From: Siphonodentalium dalli
Lineage: Eukaryota; Mollusca; Scaphopoda; Gadilida; Siphonodentaliidae
Assembly: GCA_032622095.1 (NCBI GenBank)
Contig: CP136061.1
Location: forward strand, 22,508,991 to 22,572,990
Direction of reading: 5' to 3'
Length of the DNA: 64,000 bases
Part shown: piece after piece, positions 1-14,000 of the stretch
Layout of the letters: each line of letters starts with the position of its first letter
Position numbering within the stretch: position 1 is the first letter of the stretch
The notes under the pieces: generated by a model
The model's input: only the letters and a program-made list of their open reading frames with translations
Databases searched by the model: none
What the model was told of the DNA's origin: nothing
Made by a program: the position numbers and the translations under genes

Positions 1-2037
1 AAAGCAGTTAGTTAATACTTATACTCGCATATCTATTGTGGTTTATCATACAACAATAAATCAATCACCGAACAATAAAATGGTAGAAGAGTTGCTTCAT
101 CAGAAGGGAACATCACAAGAGGATTAGCTACGTAAACACGACCGTCACACTAAATACTGGTAATCCATCCACCCATCGATAATAATGTTACCAGATTAAC
201 TGCATCTTAATGGAGGTGTTAACTTTTCCGAAGCCATTAAAACACCACTAATATAATTCTATTGTAATAGTTTCCTAAAATGAATGGTATTGATTGACCG
301 ATGTTTTTCAACTTTATTGAGGAATTAAAAAGTGACCTGCCAAAACATTTGCCAAATGAGAATATTTTTTGCCAAATGTGTATTATTTTTGCCATTGGCA
401 AATTTGGCAAGTGGGAGCGGGAACCCTGACTATAACCAGCAAGTACCCATTAACCCTTCCATGACCAAGGGGAGACGAAAAACGTTCCGGACACGTCGGC
501 GGGGGTCATCAGCTAAAACACCAGCTGTTTCCTCAAGCGAACTTTTTTCCCCTCATGCTTTTTCGCAAACTATATATTCAATTTTGACACAGAAATGTAG
601 ATTGCAGAAATGACAATAAACGCATTGTATACTGAAGTATATACTACATATGGCCGTACAATATGTTACATAGGAATGGGTTATCACTTCTCAACCCATA
701 ATAAACCCCTCTGCTGGATGCATATAATTCATCACTGTTCAATATTGTGACCCGAAACAAAAATTTGGCACTACCTGCTGCGAATCATAAAAAAAACCTT
801 TTTTTGTGAAAACAATAAAAATAAAACTAGGTACATATATGCTAATCGAAATGAAAACAGGAGCCTAAAAAACATTGCCTGCCACTGCCTGGCATATGGA
901 TTCAAAGAGGTATACGGACATTTCCCCACCGGACATTTCCCCACTTTCAAAAGCGAACATTTCCCCACCCGGACAATTACCAACCGGACATTTCCCCACC
1001 CGGACATTTACCCATTTAAACATTTGTCACGCGAAATATTGGGCCTAGAGAGTCCTTGTTTTGTGTCGTCCACCTATGATTTCCCCGCTGTATGGTATGC
1101 TACTTTTGAGAGGACTTGCATGGGTCAAGTTTGACAATATGTTATTGCCCGGTGAATTTTGAGGAGTTCTCTCTCTTTTAAATTTAGAATTCAGTTTTTT
1201 TTGGATGTCCGTATGATATCTTCTTCCTTATCGGCCAAAATACAATGGAATTTGGTATCTTGTTCATAATGTAGAGAAGCGCAGGTCAAGATCAAATGTC
1301 ACCGAGGTCTGCTAGTTTGTTTTCAGGAAATTTCATACAGAAAGGTAACATTTTGTAAAAAAAACTAACACAAAAAATGCTTATAAAATTCATCTGTTCC
1401 ACAGCTAACTGCGTGAGAAGTAAACACTCGGTAGGTCCACATGTAGCGAGCTATACCGAAATTTGCCTGTAAATTATATGCAATTATCTGATAAGAATAA
1501 ATTATGCAGGCTGGCTGCTTAATGTATGCCAAAAATATCATGGATATGGTTCTGGTAAATAAACAATTACAAAACGTATGGAGCCCCTAATACATATCTC
1601 AAGTGTTAACTTTTGTTACCAGTTTAATACCTACATATATATGTTTGAATATGACTATTATAATGTTGATGACTTACATGTTAGTCCTACTGTTTCTATA
1701 ATTATAATTAACCTTTTTTTGTAATTGTAGGCGGAGAGATGTTCCTAGCGCTCACGTGCAAAATACCATATATAACTTTGAGCGAAATCAAGCCAGAAAT
1801 AGATGTCGTGCAAAACTAAGGATGGTATACATCACAGAAGTAATGCATGAACATATTTATAAACCGAACTCTGACCTCACGACAGAATACATACTACGCC
1901 ATGTTTGTTTGTTTTTGTCTTTTTTGGTAATTATGTCTATCAATCGTCTCCAATGTTGTGTGAATAAAACGGTTCCCCCATGCTTTAGAACGACTTGCAC
2001 GTGCGCTGAGAACACCTATCCCCTCTCTGTTGCGCAT
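1..2037. other. Non-coding stretch, no gene recognised
   Basis: I see no supported coding region or RNA gene here. The open frames are short and lack recognisable domains. Between about 917 and 1012 there are several imperfect copies of a 15- to 18-bp unit built on 'ggacatttccccacc', a small degenerate minisatellite. The rest is AT-rich unique-looking sequence. Confidence 0.5.
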
Positions 2038-2672
2038 GTAGTCCTTCTCGTTGTAAAGGCTTACTGTATAGTGTAATTGTGATGGATATTGGGGTCGGGC
2101 GGGTCGGTGGCCTCAGGTAGTCCTTCTTGTTGTAAAGGCTTACTGTATAGTGTAATTGTGATGGATATTGGGGTCGGGCGGATCGGTGGCCTCATGTAGT
2201 CCTTCTCGTTGTAAAGGCTTACTGTATAGTGTAATTGTGATGGATATTGGGGTCGGGCGGGTCGGTGGCCTCAGGTAGTCCTTCTCGTTGTAAAGGCTTA
2301 CTGTATAGTGTAATTGTGATGGATATTGGGGTCGGCGGATCGGTAGCCTCATGTAGTCCTTCTCGTTGTAAAGGCTTACTGCATAGTGTAATTGTGATGG
2401 ATATTGGGGTCGGGCGGATCGGTGGCCTCATGTAGTCCTTCTCGTTGTAAAGGCTTACTGTATAGTGTAATTGTGATGGATATTGGGGTCGGGCGGATCG
2501 GTAGCCTCATGTAGTCCTTCTCGTTGTAAAGGCTTACTGCATAGTGTAATTGTGATGGATATTGGGGTCGGGCGGATCGGTGGCCTCATGTAGTCCTTCT
2601 CGTTGTAAAGGCTTACTGCATAGTGTAATTGTGATGGATATTGGGTCGGGCGGGCGGGTCGGTGGCACCCTT
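2038..2672. repeat. 79-bp minisatellite, about 8 copies
   Basis: A unit of about 79 bp beginning 'gtagtccttctcgttgtaaa' and ending near 'ggtcggtggcctca' is repeated head to tail about eight times. Copies differ by single substitutions (gcgggtcgg versus gcggatcgg, tgtatag versus tgcatag) and small indels. The open frames across it are by-products of the period and I do not regard them as genes. Confidence 0.9.
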
Positions 2673-2989
2673 GCATGCGGAATAAAGGACCGCTATGAAA
2701 CGCGTCCGCCCGAATAAGGGGACTTTATTTGACCGGTGCATTTTTTTTTTAAGTAGTACAAATTTTGATTCTGCATGGGAACAATCATTGAATAAAACTT
2801 TGCTTCCTATACTATCTATGCTGTTAACACATCTAGTTTTATTTAATTAGACACCAGAATAATTAGTAAATACTATGTCTATGAAGTTATCATCCAAGTC
2901 AATAATATTCAAGTTCTCTAGTAACTCAATTCGGTCGAATACTTTTCAAGTTGTCATCCGAAGAACATAAATAAACAGCAACTTCTAAG

Positions 2990-3520
2990 AAGAAAATATA
3001 CATAACTCTGACAGTAAGGTCAGTCCGGCCCCAAGTATTAACTTGATCGGGATTTTCTCATATAAAGACCACATACCAAGTTGCATGATATTCTGTCAAA
3101 GAGTTTATCAAGTTATCACCCGGACAACACAATAACCATCACATTCTAAATGTAAGTCGAAAAGGGGAATATTTCAGTCAGAAATGGACGGACCCAAAAA
3201 CTTAAAGACCACATACCAAGTTTCAAGAAATTCAGTCAAATACTTTTCAAACTTCATACGGACCGCGAAATAAACAGCAAATTGTAAGTTGAAAAGGGGC
3301 ATAGCTTCGTCAGACATGGTCGGTCCAGACCCAAATACGAACATGATTCGGACTTTCTCATATGAAGGCCACATGCCATGTTTCATTAAATTCTGTCCAA
3401 TAATATTCAAGTTGTATCATCCAGACAAATTTAGAAACGTTCTGACGGACGGACAAATTGGCAGACGGACGGATGGACACCGTTCATTTCGATAGTCACC
3501 CGTATTTTTTTGCGGGGGGG
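2990..3520 (+). repeat. Helentron-like non-autonomous element (degenerate array)
   Basis: Imperfect repeats of roughly 110 bp contain 'cataactctgac', 'accacataccaagtttca' and 'aaattc(a/t)gtc'. They are followed by a short (gacggacg) microsatellite at about 3442-3480 and a G-run. The order (core tandem units, then ACGG microsatellite, then a short terminal structure) matches the arrays at 13320-14130 and 46563-47080. Such architecture is known for mollusc pearl/HINE elements, so the assignment is by architecture only. Confidence 0.5.
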
Positions 3521-3908
3521 GGGGGGGCGGGGGCAACTACATAAATATCACTTCTCATATCGTTAGCTTTGGTATAGATGCAATTTATAGCAGGTTGCCG
3601 GTCATATTCTAGCATGCTTACGTTTTTCTATGAAAAAATGTATGCAAACAATACCATGCATGCGTACCGATGGATTATAATTTGGAATCCAAAATGGCTG
3701 TGGCGGCCATATATTTTAACAAATTTCGAAAACAAAAATAGATGGCTCCCATCTAGAGGTCACCCCGAAGATCCATATGAAGTTTGGTGATGATCTGCAT
3801 GATGAGGGATGCGGCCTTTAGGGTCATTGAAAAGAAATTCTCGACGAACGACCCAAGCTAACCCATGACAATAGCTCAAGCTTGACATCGTCAAGTTGAG
3901 CTAAAAAC

Positions 3909-4181
3909 TACCAACCGGCAAGCTTTGAAATAGGGTGTCTGTCATTTGCAGAATGAGGTCCCCAGAGGGTGAATTTAGTGATGCTACCCCGCATAGCGGG
4001 CTAGCATCACCAAATTCACCCTCTGGGACCTCATTATGCTTACACCTTAGCAGAATGAGGTTCCCAGAGGGTAAATTTGGTGATGCTAGCCAGCTATGCG
4101 GGATAGCATCACTAAATTCACCCTCTGGGGACCTCATTCTGCAAATGACAGACACCCTATTTCAAGGCTTGCCAACCGGTA
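3909..4181. repeat. Foldback MITE, CCAGAGGGTGAATTT family
   Basis: Long inverted arms start 'accaaccggcaagctttgaa' and run through 'ctgtcatttgcagaatgagg'. They close with the reverse complement at about 4127-4181. Two internal palindromes repeat the same core, so the element is a nested foldback. Solo or single-palindrome relatives occur at about 8490-8590, 16494-16585, 16795-16898, 44028-44117 and 44328-44420. Confidence 0.8.
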
Positions 4182-4596
4182 TAAAGGGATGGCCCCATAT
4201 TAAAACTACGAGGACGAAAAGAAAGGTTGTTGTACAAATTCTTTATTTTCAATTTATCGCCAAAATAGGGCTGTGCTACATGTTCTATATCAATTAGGAA
4301 ATACAACATTCCTCTGGTACACACTTCTTGTAATGGCTGTAGATTTGTAAATTAATTCCCATTGGAAAATAGATGATATTCTATATTATGCAGTGTTACT
4401 GTCAGGAAATTATGTTCGTGTAATACATACTATTAACAGATATATTTATCCACTATGTTTTCTATATCATCCCTAGAATACACGAAATCGCAAGGGATTC
4501 GAAACAAAATACCGTTCCTGAAGAATATGTTTAAGGTAGCCTAAAGTTACATTAATTTTGTTACAAGTCTACAGCCAAAAGTCTAAATGTAGAATT

Positions 4597-4602
4597 TTTA
4601 TT
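4597..4602 (-). promoter_or_regulatory. Candidate poly(A) signal of the dermatopontin-like gene
   Basis: AATAAA on the minus strand lies about 90 nt past the stop codon at 4691-4693. It is the first canonical hexamer after the last exon. Position and orientation fit, but the cleavage site is not visible from sequence alone. Confidence 0.5.
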
Positions 4603-4690
4603 TGAGTCAGCTGATTCGTGAATCCTGGTGTCTCTGATATATGTAGGGTGCAGTACTCATTCGTGCCCAGTCGACGCCTTCAGTCTCCAA

Positions 4691-4736
4691 TCAACATTCT
4701 GTATAGTCGCAGTATTCAAACACGTATCTTCTATCC
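4691..4736 (-). CDS. DPT: Dermatopontin-like exon 5 (C-terminus)
   Basis: A 46-nt terminal exon follows the acceptor 'tatatatttttcag'. It completes the split glutamate codon and reads DRRYVFEYC, then a short Cys-containing tail and TGA at 4693-4691. The EDRR motif is restored exactly across the junction, which strongly supports this tiny exon. Confidence 0.8.
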
Positions 4737-4830
4737 CTGAAAAATATATAAATAACTAGGTGGTCAGACGGGACGGACGGGAAATATAATGTTGGAGAGA
4801 GATCCATGTATTGATAGTGGAGAGTGAGAG

Positions 4831-4864
<34 letters not shown>

Positions 4865-4991
4865 TAGAGTATGAGAGCCAGAGAGAGTGAGAGAAGATAG
4901 AGAGAATGAGAGAGAGAGTGAGAGAGATTCATGTATTGATAGTGGAGAGAGAGAGTGAGAGAGAAAAGAGAGAGAGAATGAGTGAGTGAGT

Positions 4992-5088
<97 letters not shown>

Positions 5089-8000
5089 TGTTAGTTTAAT
5101 CATATTTTATTAACCAAATAGGTAATTAGATTGGGGCACAAGTTATTGCTAACCTATTGACAATTAACAGAGAGATTTAGCCTTCCTGTCTACAATAAAA
5201 TCTAATACAACCTGATACAACGGGTATACAAAGAACAAATATATGATTTACAGATGAAATTGAAGTAGGGATACACGTTAAGTTGTTAAGAAAGAGTGTA
5301 TTATGCGTCAGAATGGGGGGGGGGGATTGTGAACCGACACAAATATATCTTTGAAACACAACTTACTCTTTGCTGTTGTCGTGCACTGATACGAGCCCTC
5401 TAAGTCCCCAGTTGCCATTAGTGGTGGGTAACTCGAAAGACAAGTTAGAATCCCAGTCATTAGGAGAGCTAAATAGGCAATTCGTTGCACACAGTCCTGA
5501 AAAAGATGAACGATGTTACCACGATGCACCACAATTCATGTTTTGAATCACAGTCCCCTGGTGCGACAACCCTACCACGAGTATCCACAGTTATACCGTA
5601 ATACAAGGTTTGTATCTATCGGACCTGTTTTGAGCATAGACTCAAGTGCACACTTTCGAAACCGGACAATCCCTTCAACAGATTCCCATCAAATAGCTAG
5701 CACTGCATAATTCCACTTGTCACCACAGGTCCCCTGGAGCGACAACCCCCCCCCCCCCCACGAGTATCCACATTAATACGTTAAGGTGTTAAGGTGTTAA
5801 GGTGTTAAGGTGGATACTCGTGGTGGGGTTGTCGCACAAGGGGACCTGTGTGGTCTAGTCTGTATGACCAAAGCAGAGTAAATTATGCAGTGCTATTATG
5901 CTATATTTGATGGGAATCTGTTCAAGTGTTTGTCTTATTTCGAAATTGTGCACATATTCATTTATGACATTTATATATTTATATATTTCTTTGGTGATCT
6001 TGAACTTCTCGATGCGGGAGATACATCAAATTAAAGGCGCGAATATGATCTAAAGAACTGGGTTTTTGGCATTAGCTCATGCAAATGGGTTTTTGATTAA
6101 TTTTGTTCGCTGTTCGCAAGAGGTTAAAGTGGTTTATTTCGATCGTGTATAAATCAATAGTCGAATAGCAATTTGTCGTGATTGAAGGTGCTAATAAGAA
6201 AGAATTCTCCTTCTTGGTACGATTGAAGGTGCTAACAAGATAGAGTTGTCATTCTTGGTACGCGTTTTGGTAACCATCGATCCGAACTTTTTCGCGCGCA
6301 TGTCTGTTCTTAAAAGAGCTTCTAAAACGGTCACGCGGTTGTTATAAGAAATTCTAAATAATATTTATATTAATGGATAGCAACGAAAGTATCCTCGATT
6401 TCTTTGCAGGCATTTGAAGGCTATTTTCAGGCAAACTTGTTGACTAACATATGAGGCCCCCATCCCCCTTTTTGTACGCCGTATTCCATGCCCTGTTATG
6501 AGGTACGCCGTATTCCGGCCCCTCTGTTAGGAGGTATTCGGTATTCCAAAAATACCGGTATTCGTACGCCGACCTTCGACACCTTCCAAAAAATGATCAT
6601 AATAATAATATAAATGCGATTTTTGTCACAATAAATTCACGGTTTGACATAAGATCGTCGATCATCTTCATTTTATATCATTTTAGACGTGGACAATGCG
6701 GGATGACCGGCGTTCGTACGGCAATAGAAAATTTATCCGGAAAATTCCATATGGCTATTAACTGGTATTCCGTATTCCACCCTCTGTGTTAAGTGGTATT
6801 CCGTATTCCAGGGGGTGGGGGCCTCACATATATCATATCGCGGTATCATATCGCGGTGGTAGCACGCGGCAGTGCATATTCATCTTATAAGCCGGATAGT
6901 GTTCATATTCATATTATAAGCCGGATAGTGTTCATATTCATCTTATAAGCCGGATAGTGTTCATATTCATCTTATAAGCCGGATAGTGTTCATATTCATC
7001 TTATAAGCCGGATAGTGTTCATATTCATCTTATAAGCCGGATAGTGTTCATATTCATCTTATAAGCCGGATAGTGTTCATATTCATCTTATAAGCCGGAT
7101 AGTGTTCATATTCATCTTATAAGCCGGATAGTGTTCATATTCATCTTATAAGCCGGATAGTGTTCATATTCATCTTATAAGCCGGATAGTGTTCATATTC
7201 ATCTTATAAGCCGGATAGTGTTCATATTCATCTTATAAGCCGGATAGTGTTCATATTCATCTTATAAGCCGGATAGTGTTCATATTCATCTTATAAGCCG
7301 GATAGTGTTCATATTCATCTTATAAGCCGGATAGTGTTCATATTCATCTTATAAGCCGGATAGTGTTCATATTCATCTTATAAGCCGGATAGTGTTCATA
7401 TTCATCTTATAAGCCGGATAGTGTTCATATTCATCTTATAAGCCGGATAGTGTTCATATTCATCTTATAAGCCGGATAGTGTTCATATTCATCTTATAAG
7501 CCGGATAGTGTTCATATTCATCTTATAAGCCGGATAGTGTTCATATTCATCTTATAAGCCGGATAGTGTTCATATTCATCTTATAAGCCGGATAGTGTTC
7601 ATATTCATCTTATAAGCCGGATAGTGTTCATATTCATCTTATAAGCCGGATAGTGTTCATCTTATAAGCCGGATAGTGTTCATATTCATCTTATAAGCCG
7701 GATAGTGTTCATATTCATCTTATAAGCCGGATAGTGTTCATATTCATCTTATAAGCCGGATAGTGTTCATATTCATCTTATAAGCCGGATAGTGTTCATA
7801 TTCATCTTATAAGCCGGATAGTGTTCATATTCATCTTATAAGCCGGATAGTGTTCATATTCATCTTATAAGCCGGATAGTGTTCATATTCATCTTATAAG
7901 CCGGATAGTGTTCATATTCATCTTATAAGCCGGATAGTGTTCATATTCATCTTATAAGCCGGATAGTGTTCATATTCATCTTATAAGCCGGATAGTGTTC

Positions 8001-11000
8001 ATATTCATCTTATAAGCCGGATAGTGTTCATATTCTGGATTATGTAAACATCTGCGACGGAATGTCTGAAAAAATGCCAGTGTGTTAATATAGCTTTTAT
8101 ACTCGCTTTCTTAACGAACAACAACCCACTGTGGCGTTTCAAACGAAATTCACCATTTACAACAATTATTTTCTCAAAAGCACCTTCAATCCACAGGCAC
8201 CCAGAATGTTCCCCTCCATCCATCCACCCACCCATCCATCCATCCACCCATCCATCCATCTGGCTATCATCACTAAATTCACCCTCTGTGGACCTCATTC
8301 TGCTTAGGCCTCATCTGCTATTGGAGACTTAGACATTCATATAGGTTATCAGATGGTGAATAATGTGATTTGCACCTATTGGGCACATCGATTATGCAAT
8401 GTGTTGTCTGAAACTAAAAAAAACTAAAAAAAACTTTGATAATAAATTTGATAATAAAGATACTTTCGAGAGAAGATGATGCTAATATAAGCAGAATGCG
8501 GTCCCCAGAAGGTGAATTTTGTGGTGCTAGCCCGATGTGGGGGGTAGCTTCAGTAAATTCACCCTCTGGGGACCTCATTCTGCAAATGACCGACACCATA
8601 TTCTCAGGCCTTGACAGTACCTTTTCCCTGGGCACAGTAAACCTTCCATCTCCTGTCTTCCTTGCTGTTACTGTGTTCGGAGTAAAATCCTCGAATGAAC
8701 CCGGTACTGGGACACTGGTATGCCATCAGCTGATCATAGTCGTTAATGAATGCTGTAACGAGAGCAACATATATGTACATGTCTGACAAGGGACATGGCG
8801 ACATAGATAGGTGTCAGAGTGGCCCACACGTGCGGAGTAAAGTCACAGTATTATTCCGTTAATACTAGGTAATATTAAAACGACGCTTGGCCACACCTGC
8901 CCAGAAAAATGTGGCTTTTTACCACTTGGAGTTTTAGAAGGAAAAAGAATGAAATTCTGGCAATAACCATGCACCGCTTCCAACTTGAATTGTAAACATT
9001 ATAACAACATCATATACAAAATTCCATAACATTTTACCAATATATTCAAGTTTATCATCGGGGCAACACCTGTTTCGGGCAGACATGTGGACGGTCGAAA
9101 GTTTAGTTATATGGGGGGGGGGGGCGAAAATATTGGCGGAAGAAACCATTTAGTAAATAAAAGTTTAGACTACCCGAAGCCCAAATAAAGGTGCAAAGTG
9201 TATGATAAATCGTTTTGTTATCCTTCAACCCATTTTCCTCTCTTCTGATTGGCTGAGAGTGCGTCACATGGCGGGCGATAAATCACCTTGTTATCCTTCA
9301 TCCCATTTTCCTCTCTTCTGATTGGCTGAGAGTGCGTCACATGGCGGGCGATAAATCACCATATTACCCTCGAGGGTAACATTGCCTTAGTTATTGACCG
9401 CTCAGCTGTTACCAGTAAACATAGAACTACGAAGAACTCACCGCGCAGAGATTCTCTGAAAGCTCTCTGATAATTTCGAAAAACACTGTTTTTATAAACC
9501 CCACTGTTTCATAACAACCGCGAACTGTGGTGTTTGCTAATTTGCATAATTGTGAGTTTTTTTATTTGCAATTAAAGCACGCTATGTATAAATGGTGTTA
9601 TCACAGACACACATCTGTTATAAGGTGTAATATTCATATTGGACCTTTTTATATCAATAATAAAGACCGTGGGACAAATAGATAAACCTTATTATGTAGT
9701 TGGTATGCTGCAGACTATTGCACATACGATGTACATACGTTACAACTACGTTTGTGTACTAGATCAAATGGCCACTCTTTGCTGTTTATCAATTGATTAT
9801 TTCTTTTCTTCAATACATTCATCAGACTTCAGAGAATACCCGTATGTTGCGTAACGATCTGTGACAGATGGCAATTTCTTTTTGCACTACTACAACGTGT
9901 TAGTTCCACATTTTAGCATTCTGGAAATTAACACGTCTGTCGGCGTCTTCACGCTCATTTGAAACGAAACCGAACATTTCGCTGCATGGCTACTCAACTT
10001 CGAAATTGCTTTACTCCTCTTTCCGTGAACCGATTTCCACAATGCAACCAGCAAACTGACCGGAGAATATCTGCGCAAATGACGCGTCTGTTAATTGATG
10101 CAGATTATGAATGTTTTATTTTCTAAATAGCGATGATTCCAACATAAAATTAACTTTTCGAACTGGATTAAAGAATATAAGCACGCATTTATGCCTGCTA
10201 TTAAGGAGGTTCGTGTGTACTCCATTGTCAGATAACAAAACAGTTATCACCCTTGTTTTCGTGAGACACGGGGATTTGTCGCCGCTCTCGACCTGGAATG
10301 ACATTCCAGGTCTCGAGCGGGCGACAAATCCCCGTGTCTCACTCAATCGCGGGCGATAACTGTATATTATCCACCACTCACTACCTAATAAACGTTACTT
10401 TTATTACGTCAATGTAGCTTTATTAGGTCAACGTAGCTTATTGGGTTAGTACTACTTTCATAACGTAATTGCATATGCAAATTGCGCAGGTAACTAGGGA
10501 CGTCAACCGATCTAAATGACGTCATTATGATTTTGGGACGTTTTTATCGTCCATAATTCACCGCAATTGATACAAAATTCGTAAACGGATATGTGTCTCC
10601 GCTTTAAAACATCTATAAACCATTAGTAGCTAATGTTGTCGCTTATTTCAACTGTTTATGTCCGCTCGGGGGATATGGCATATAATGGACTCGGCAGAGC
10701 CTCGCCTAATAGATGCTCAAATCCCCCTCACGTACACAAACAGTTTAAGTGACGACACTAGCTATATATTCTATATTTATTGCATACTCATTCAATTATA
10801 TTTTGCAAAGTACAGCAAGAAAAAATTTATATTGTCCTTGCCCAGGCCTCATTTGTTATGGGATACCTAGTCTGATTTATGTTCCCAGATGGTGAATATT
10901 GTAATGTGACACCTCAATTACGATTGCAAACCGATTACGTTAACAAAGTAATTGGCGACGTCAACTTTAACAGACAATTTCTTCACTAAACTATGAGGTA

Positions 11001-14000
11001 TAGTCTACACAAATCACACGTTTGTTCAATTAAATAAAACAATATCGACCTAAATGTCAGTATATTACAAGCTACAACATGCATAGTGTGCAATTAACAT
11101 AGAATAACACAGTTGTCTGAACATGTTAACGTTATTGCACGCGTTTGACGTGTCGAGCCGAGGTCAAACTCGAACATATACGTTTCTAGTCTTAGTATCG
11201 CGTTACAACTCGTGCAATAACGTTAACATGTTAATACACACGTGACGTTCTCTCTATTTATTACACTCCTGTGCCCAATTTCCATTGAAACGCCGTTAAT
11301 TAAAAATGGTAACGTCACTAGTGAATTATATCATTTCCAGTGACGTCATTGACGTTACGTCACTTACTAATCTAGACTGAATTTGTTATCGTTCATCTTT
11401 CTCCACATCGGAAATTTCAATGATTAATTCTGGGTGTTTTAATGGTTACAGTTATGCCCTGTGCCAATGCATTCTCTTATACATGCGAGTCGACCATAGG
11501 TCGCCTCGCATATATAAGAGAATGCATTGGCCTAAAAATCAATTTTATAATATTTTCTTACATTTTTTTACAATTTTTATAATATTTTTCTACATTCTTT
11601 GACAATGTTATCATTTTTAATATGTGTTAAGCCAATGCATTCTCTTATATATGCGAGGCAACCTATGGTCGACTCGCATATATAAGAGAATGCATTGGCA
11701 CAGGGCCGTTCTGATGAGTAAAGGGTTAATTAAAAATGGTAACGTTGCTAGTGAATTATGTAATTTCTAGTGACGTCATTGACGTTACGTCACTTACTAA
11801 TCTAGACTGAATGTAATTTGTCTTACATGACTGTTGGTGATGCTCCTCTGTTCCGAAATTGTGAGGCGTGCAGTACATTTGCCATTTGCGATCTTCCTTC
11901 CCATTGTCGTGCTGACTGGTTACTTTGTAGAGTTTCTGGCCATTATTACATTTGAAGTCTAAGGTGGCATCGAAGCCCGTTTGTGACAGATACTGGCTAT
12001 TCTGGAGGAGTGCTAGCTGTAATAGATATAGGTTATCACCACCATGTGTGATTCCGAGATTCATATTCAAGTCGAGCTACCTTCTAAGTGCCGTATATCG
12101 TCGATATGCAGCACAGAAAAGGTAGCGACACTTGAATACCTGTCTCGGGAACATAAAGTGGTGATGACCAGTGTATCTTACAATTCACACAACAGACCAT
12201 CGTCTAAAAGTAGTATCTTATGAGAACTGTGTCGTTGTGTGTGTATATATAACGCACAACACAGTTGACGTCGTGGTGCGTCACAACCAAGACTGACGTC
12301 ATCAACGATTAAAGGTACTCAATCCGATAAAACTCCTCTCAATTACTATTTCAATGGCTTCGGGGGTCAAAAATATTTGATTCGAGTCGAGGAAGTCACC
12401 CATCATAGCTCAGATTTTTTAGATATCGATTTTAGAAATCTATTATTTTTCATTATCGGGAATACTTTCTGGCCCAGAACGCAGTCAAAATTGCATTATT
12501 ATTACCACTTGATTTTAGAGTTATCCATCCTTGTCTGTTTGAATAGTGTTTTGGTGTACACATCTCGAGCAGATTACGCAGTTGAAGGCAATTATTAGTA
12601 CTCATCTCGAGAAAATAACAAATTTCAAAAATCAATATCTAATAACTCTGAGCTTTGTTTGATGGGTTCCTCGACTCGAATCAAATATTTTTTACCCCCA
12701 AAGCCAAATAAATAGTAATATAGGACCCTCTGATCGGATTGTTGTTGTTGGAATCTGTTGAGATGGGGACCCTCTGATCGGATTGAGTACCTTTAATTGT
12801 GTCAAAATAGATCAGAATAATCATATGCACAAAATCAAAACACAATTTTGTTCGCGTAAGGCAACCGATTTTATTTAGTATTGCAAACAAACGACATAAT
12901 TGAATGTATATAGTAAATGTTTTAGTCCAATATTGTGAAAATAATAGGAATAATTGATGCCAATTGGCCGATTAATCATATTGTTTACAAACGAAGCGAG
13001 TTTCTCCACAACTCGCATGCAGTCAGTGTTGCCATCCAAGGTACGACTTGTTGCCATTCATGATACGACTTGTTGCCATGCAGGATACGACATGTTGCTA
13101 TGGATGATTCAAGATCGGAAACCGCCTATGCGTTTCACGTGTATTTGAGGAAAAATAGCTAAACTTTAAAATAAAATGAAATCTATGGACGGAAAGGATG
13201 CCGGTTGGCAGTATGTTAGGGAGATATCGTCTGCCCCTTGGGTTTGAATTTTCCAACTGGTACCTAAAACATTCAAACTGTTGGAAATCTACAACCTTAG
13301 TTTGCAAGTGATTGCCATTTCCGTCCAAAAAAAGGCCGTCCGGCCACAGTGTCCCACGAAAAAGTGGCTTCATCAGCTTTCTGAAGAAAAAAATAACAAG
13401 GACCCTAAATCCGAAGCAACCAGACAAAAATGGATGGAGAGTACCCATATTCGAACTTGATCTGTATTTCGAGCTGATAAACTCATATACCAAATTTGAT
13501 TCAGATATGATCGCACAAACTAAAGTTATCATCCGGAAACCAGAAATTGACAGGATTCTAAGTCATAAAAGGGCCATAACTCTAACAAAAATTGGCAGAG
13601 CAAACCCATATTCGACCTGACCTGTATTTTGGGCTGATAAACTAGCATACTAAATTTGATTCAGATATGATCACGCAAACTAAAGTTATCATCCGGAAAC
13701 CAGAAATTGACAGGATTCTCAATCGAAAAAGGGCAATAACTCTAGCAATGGGCGAATTGACGAATTGTACCCATATTCGAACCTGACCTGTATTTCGAGC
13801 TGATAAACGCACATTCCAAATTTGGTTCAGATATGATCACACAAACTGAAGTTATCATCCGGAAACCAGAAAATTACAAGATTATAAGTAAAAAAAAAGG
13901 GCCATACCTCTCGCAAAAATGGGCGGAGCAAACCCATATTCGAACCTGACCTGTATTTTGGTCTGATAAACTTACATATGAAATTTTCTTTTGATCTAAT

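Larger units (their letters stand above)
5497..8620 (-). other. Intron 3 of the dermatopontin-like gene
   Basis: A 3.1-kb phase-1 intron. It carries a foldback at 5722-5853, a short TIR element at 6449-6831, the 29-bp satellite at 6882-8035 and a MITE copy near 8490-8590. I see no other coding segment. Confidence 0.7.
8753..11826 (-). other. Intron 2 of the dermatopontin-like gene
   Basis: A 3.07-kb phase-1 intron. It holds a tandem duplication at about 9207-9355 containing 'ctgattggctgagagtgcgt' twice, a hairpin element at 10241-10371 and one copy of the palindromic-core MITE at about 11440-11725. No extra exon is evident. Confidence 0.65.

Noticed and set aside
4756-5103. Ser/Leu-repeat protein from the (GA)n tract
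   Set aside because: It is a translation of a dinucleotide repeat inside intron 4.
5308-5532. 74-codon minus frame around 5400
   Set aside because: It is the wrong frame of dermatopontin exon 4; the spliced frame matches family motifs and phases.
7000-8035. CRISPR-like array
   Set aside because: The 29-bp units are contiguous without spacers and lie in a eukaryotic intron; a satellite.
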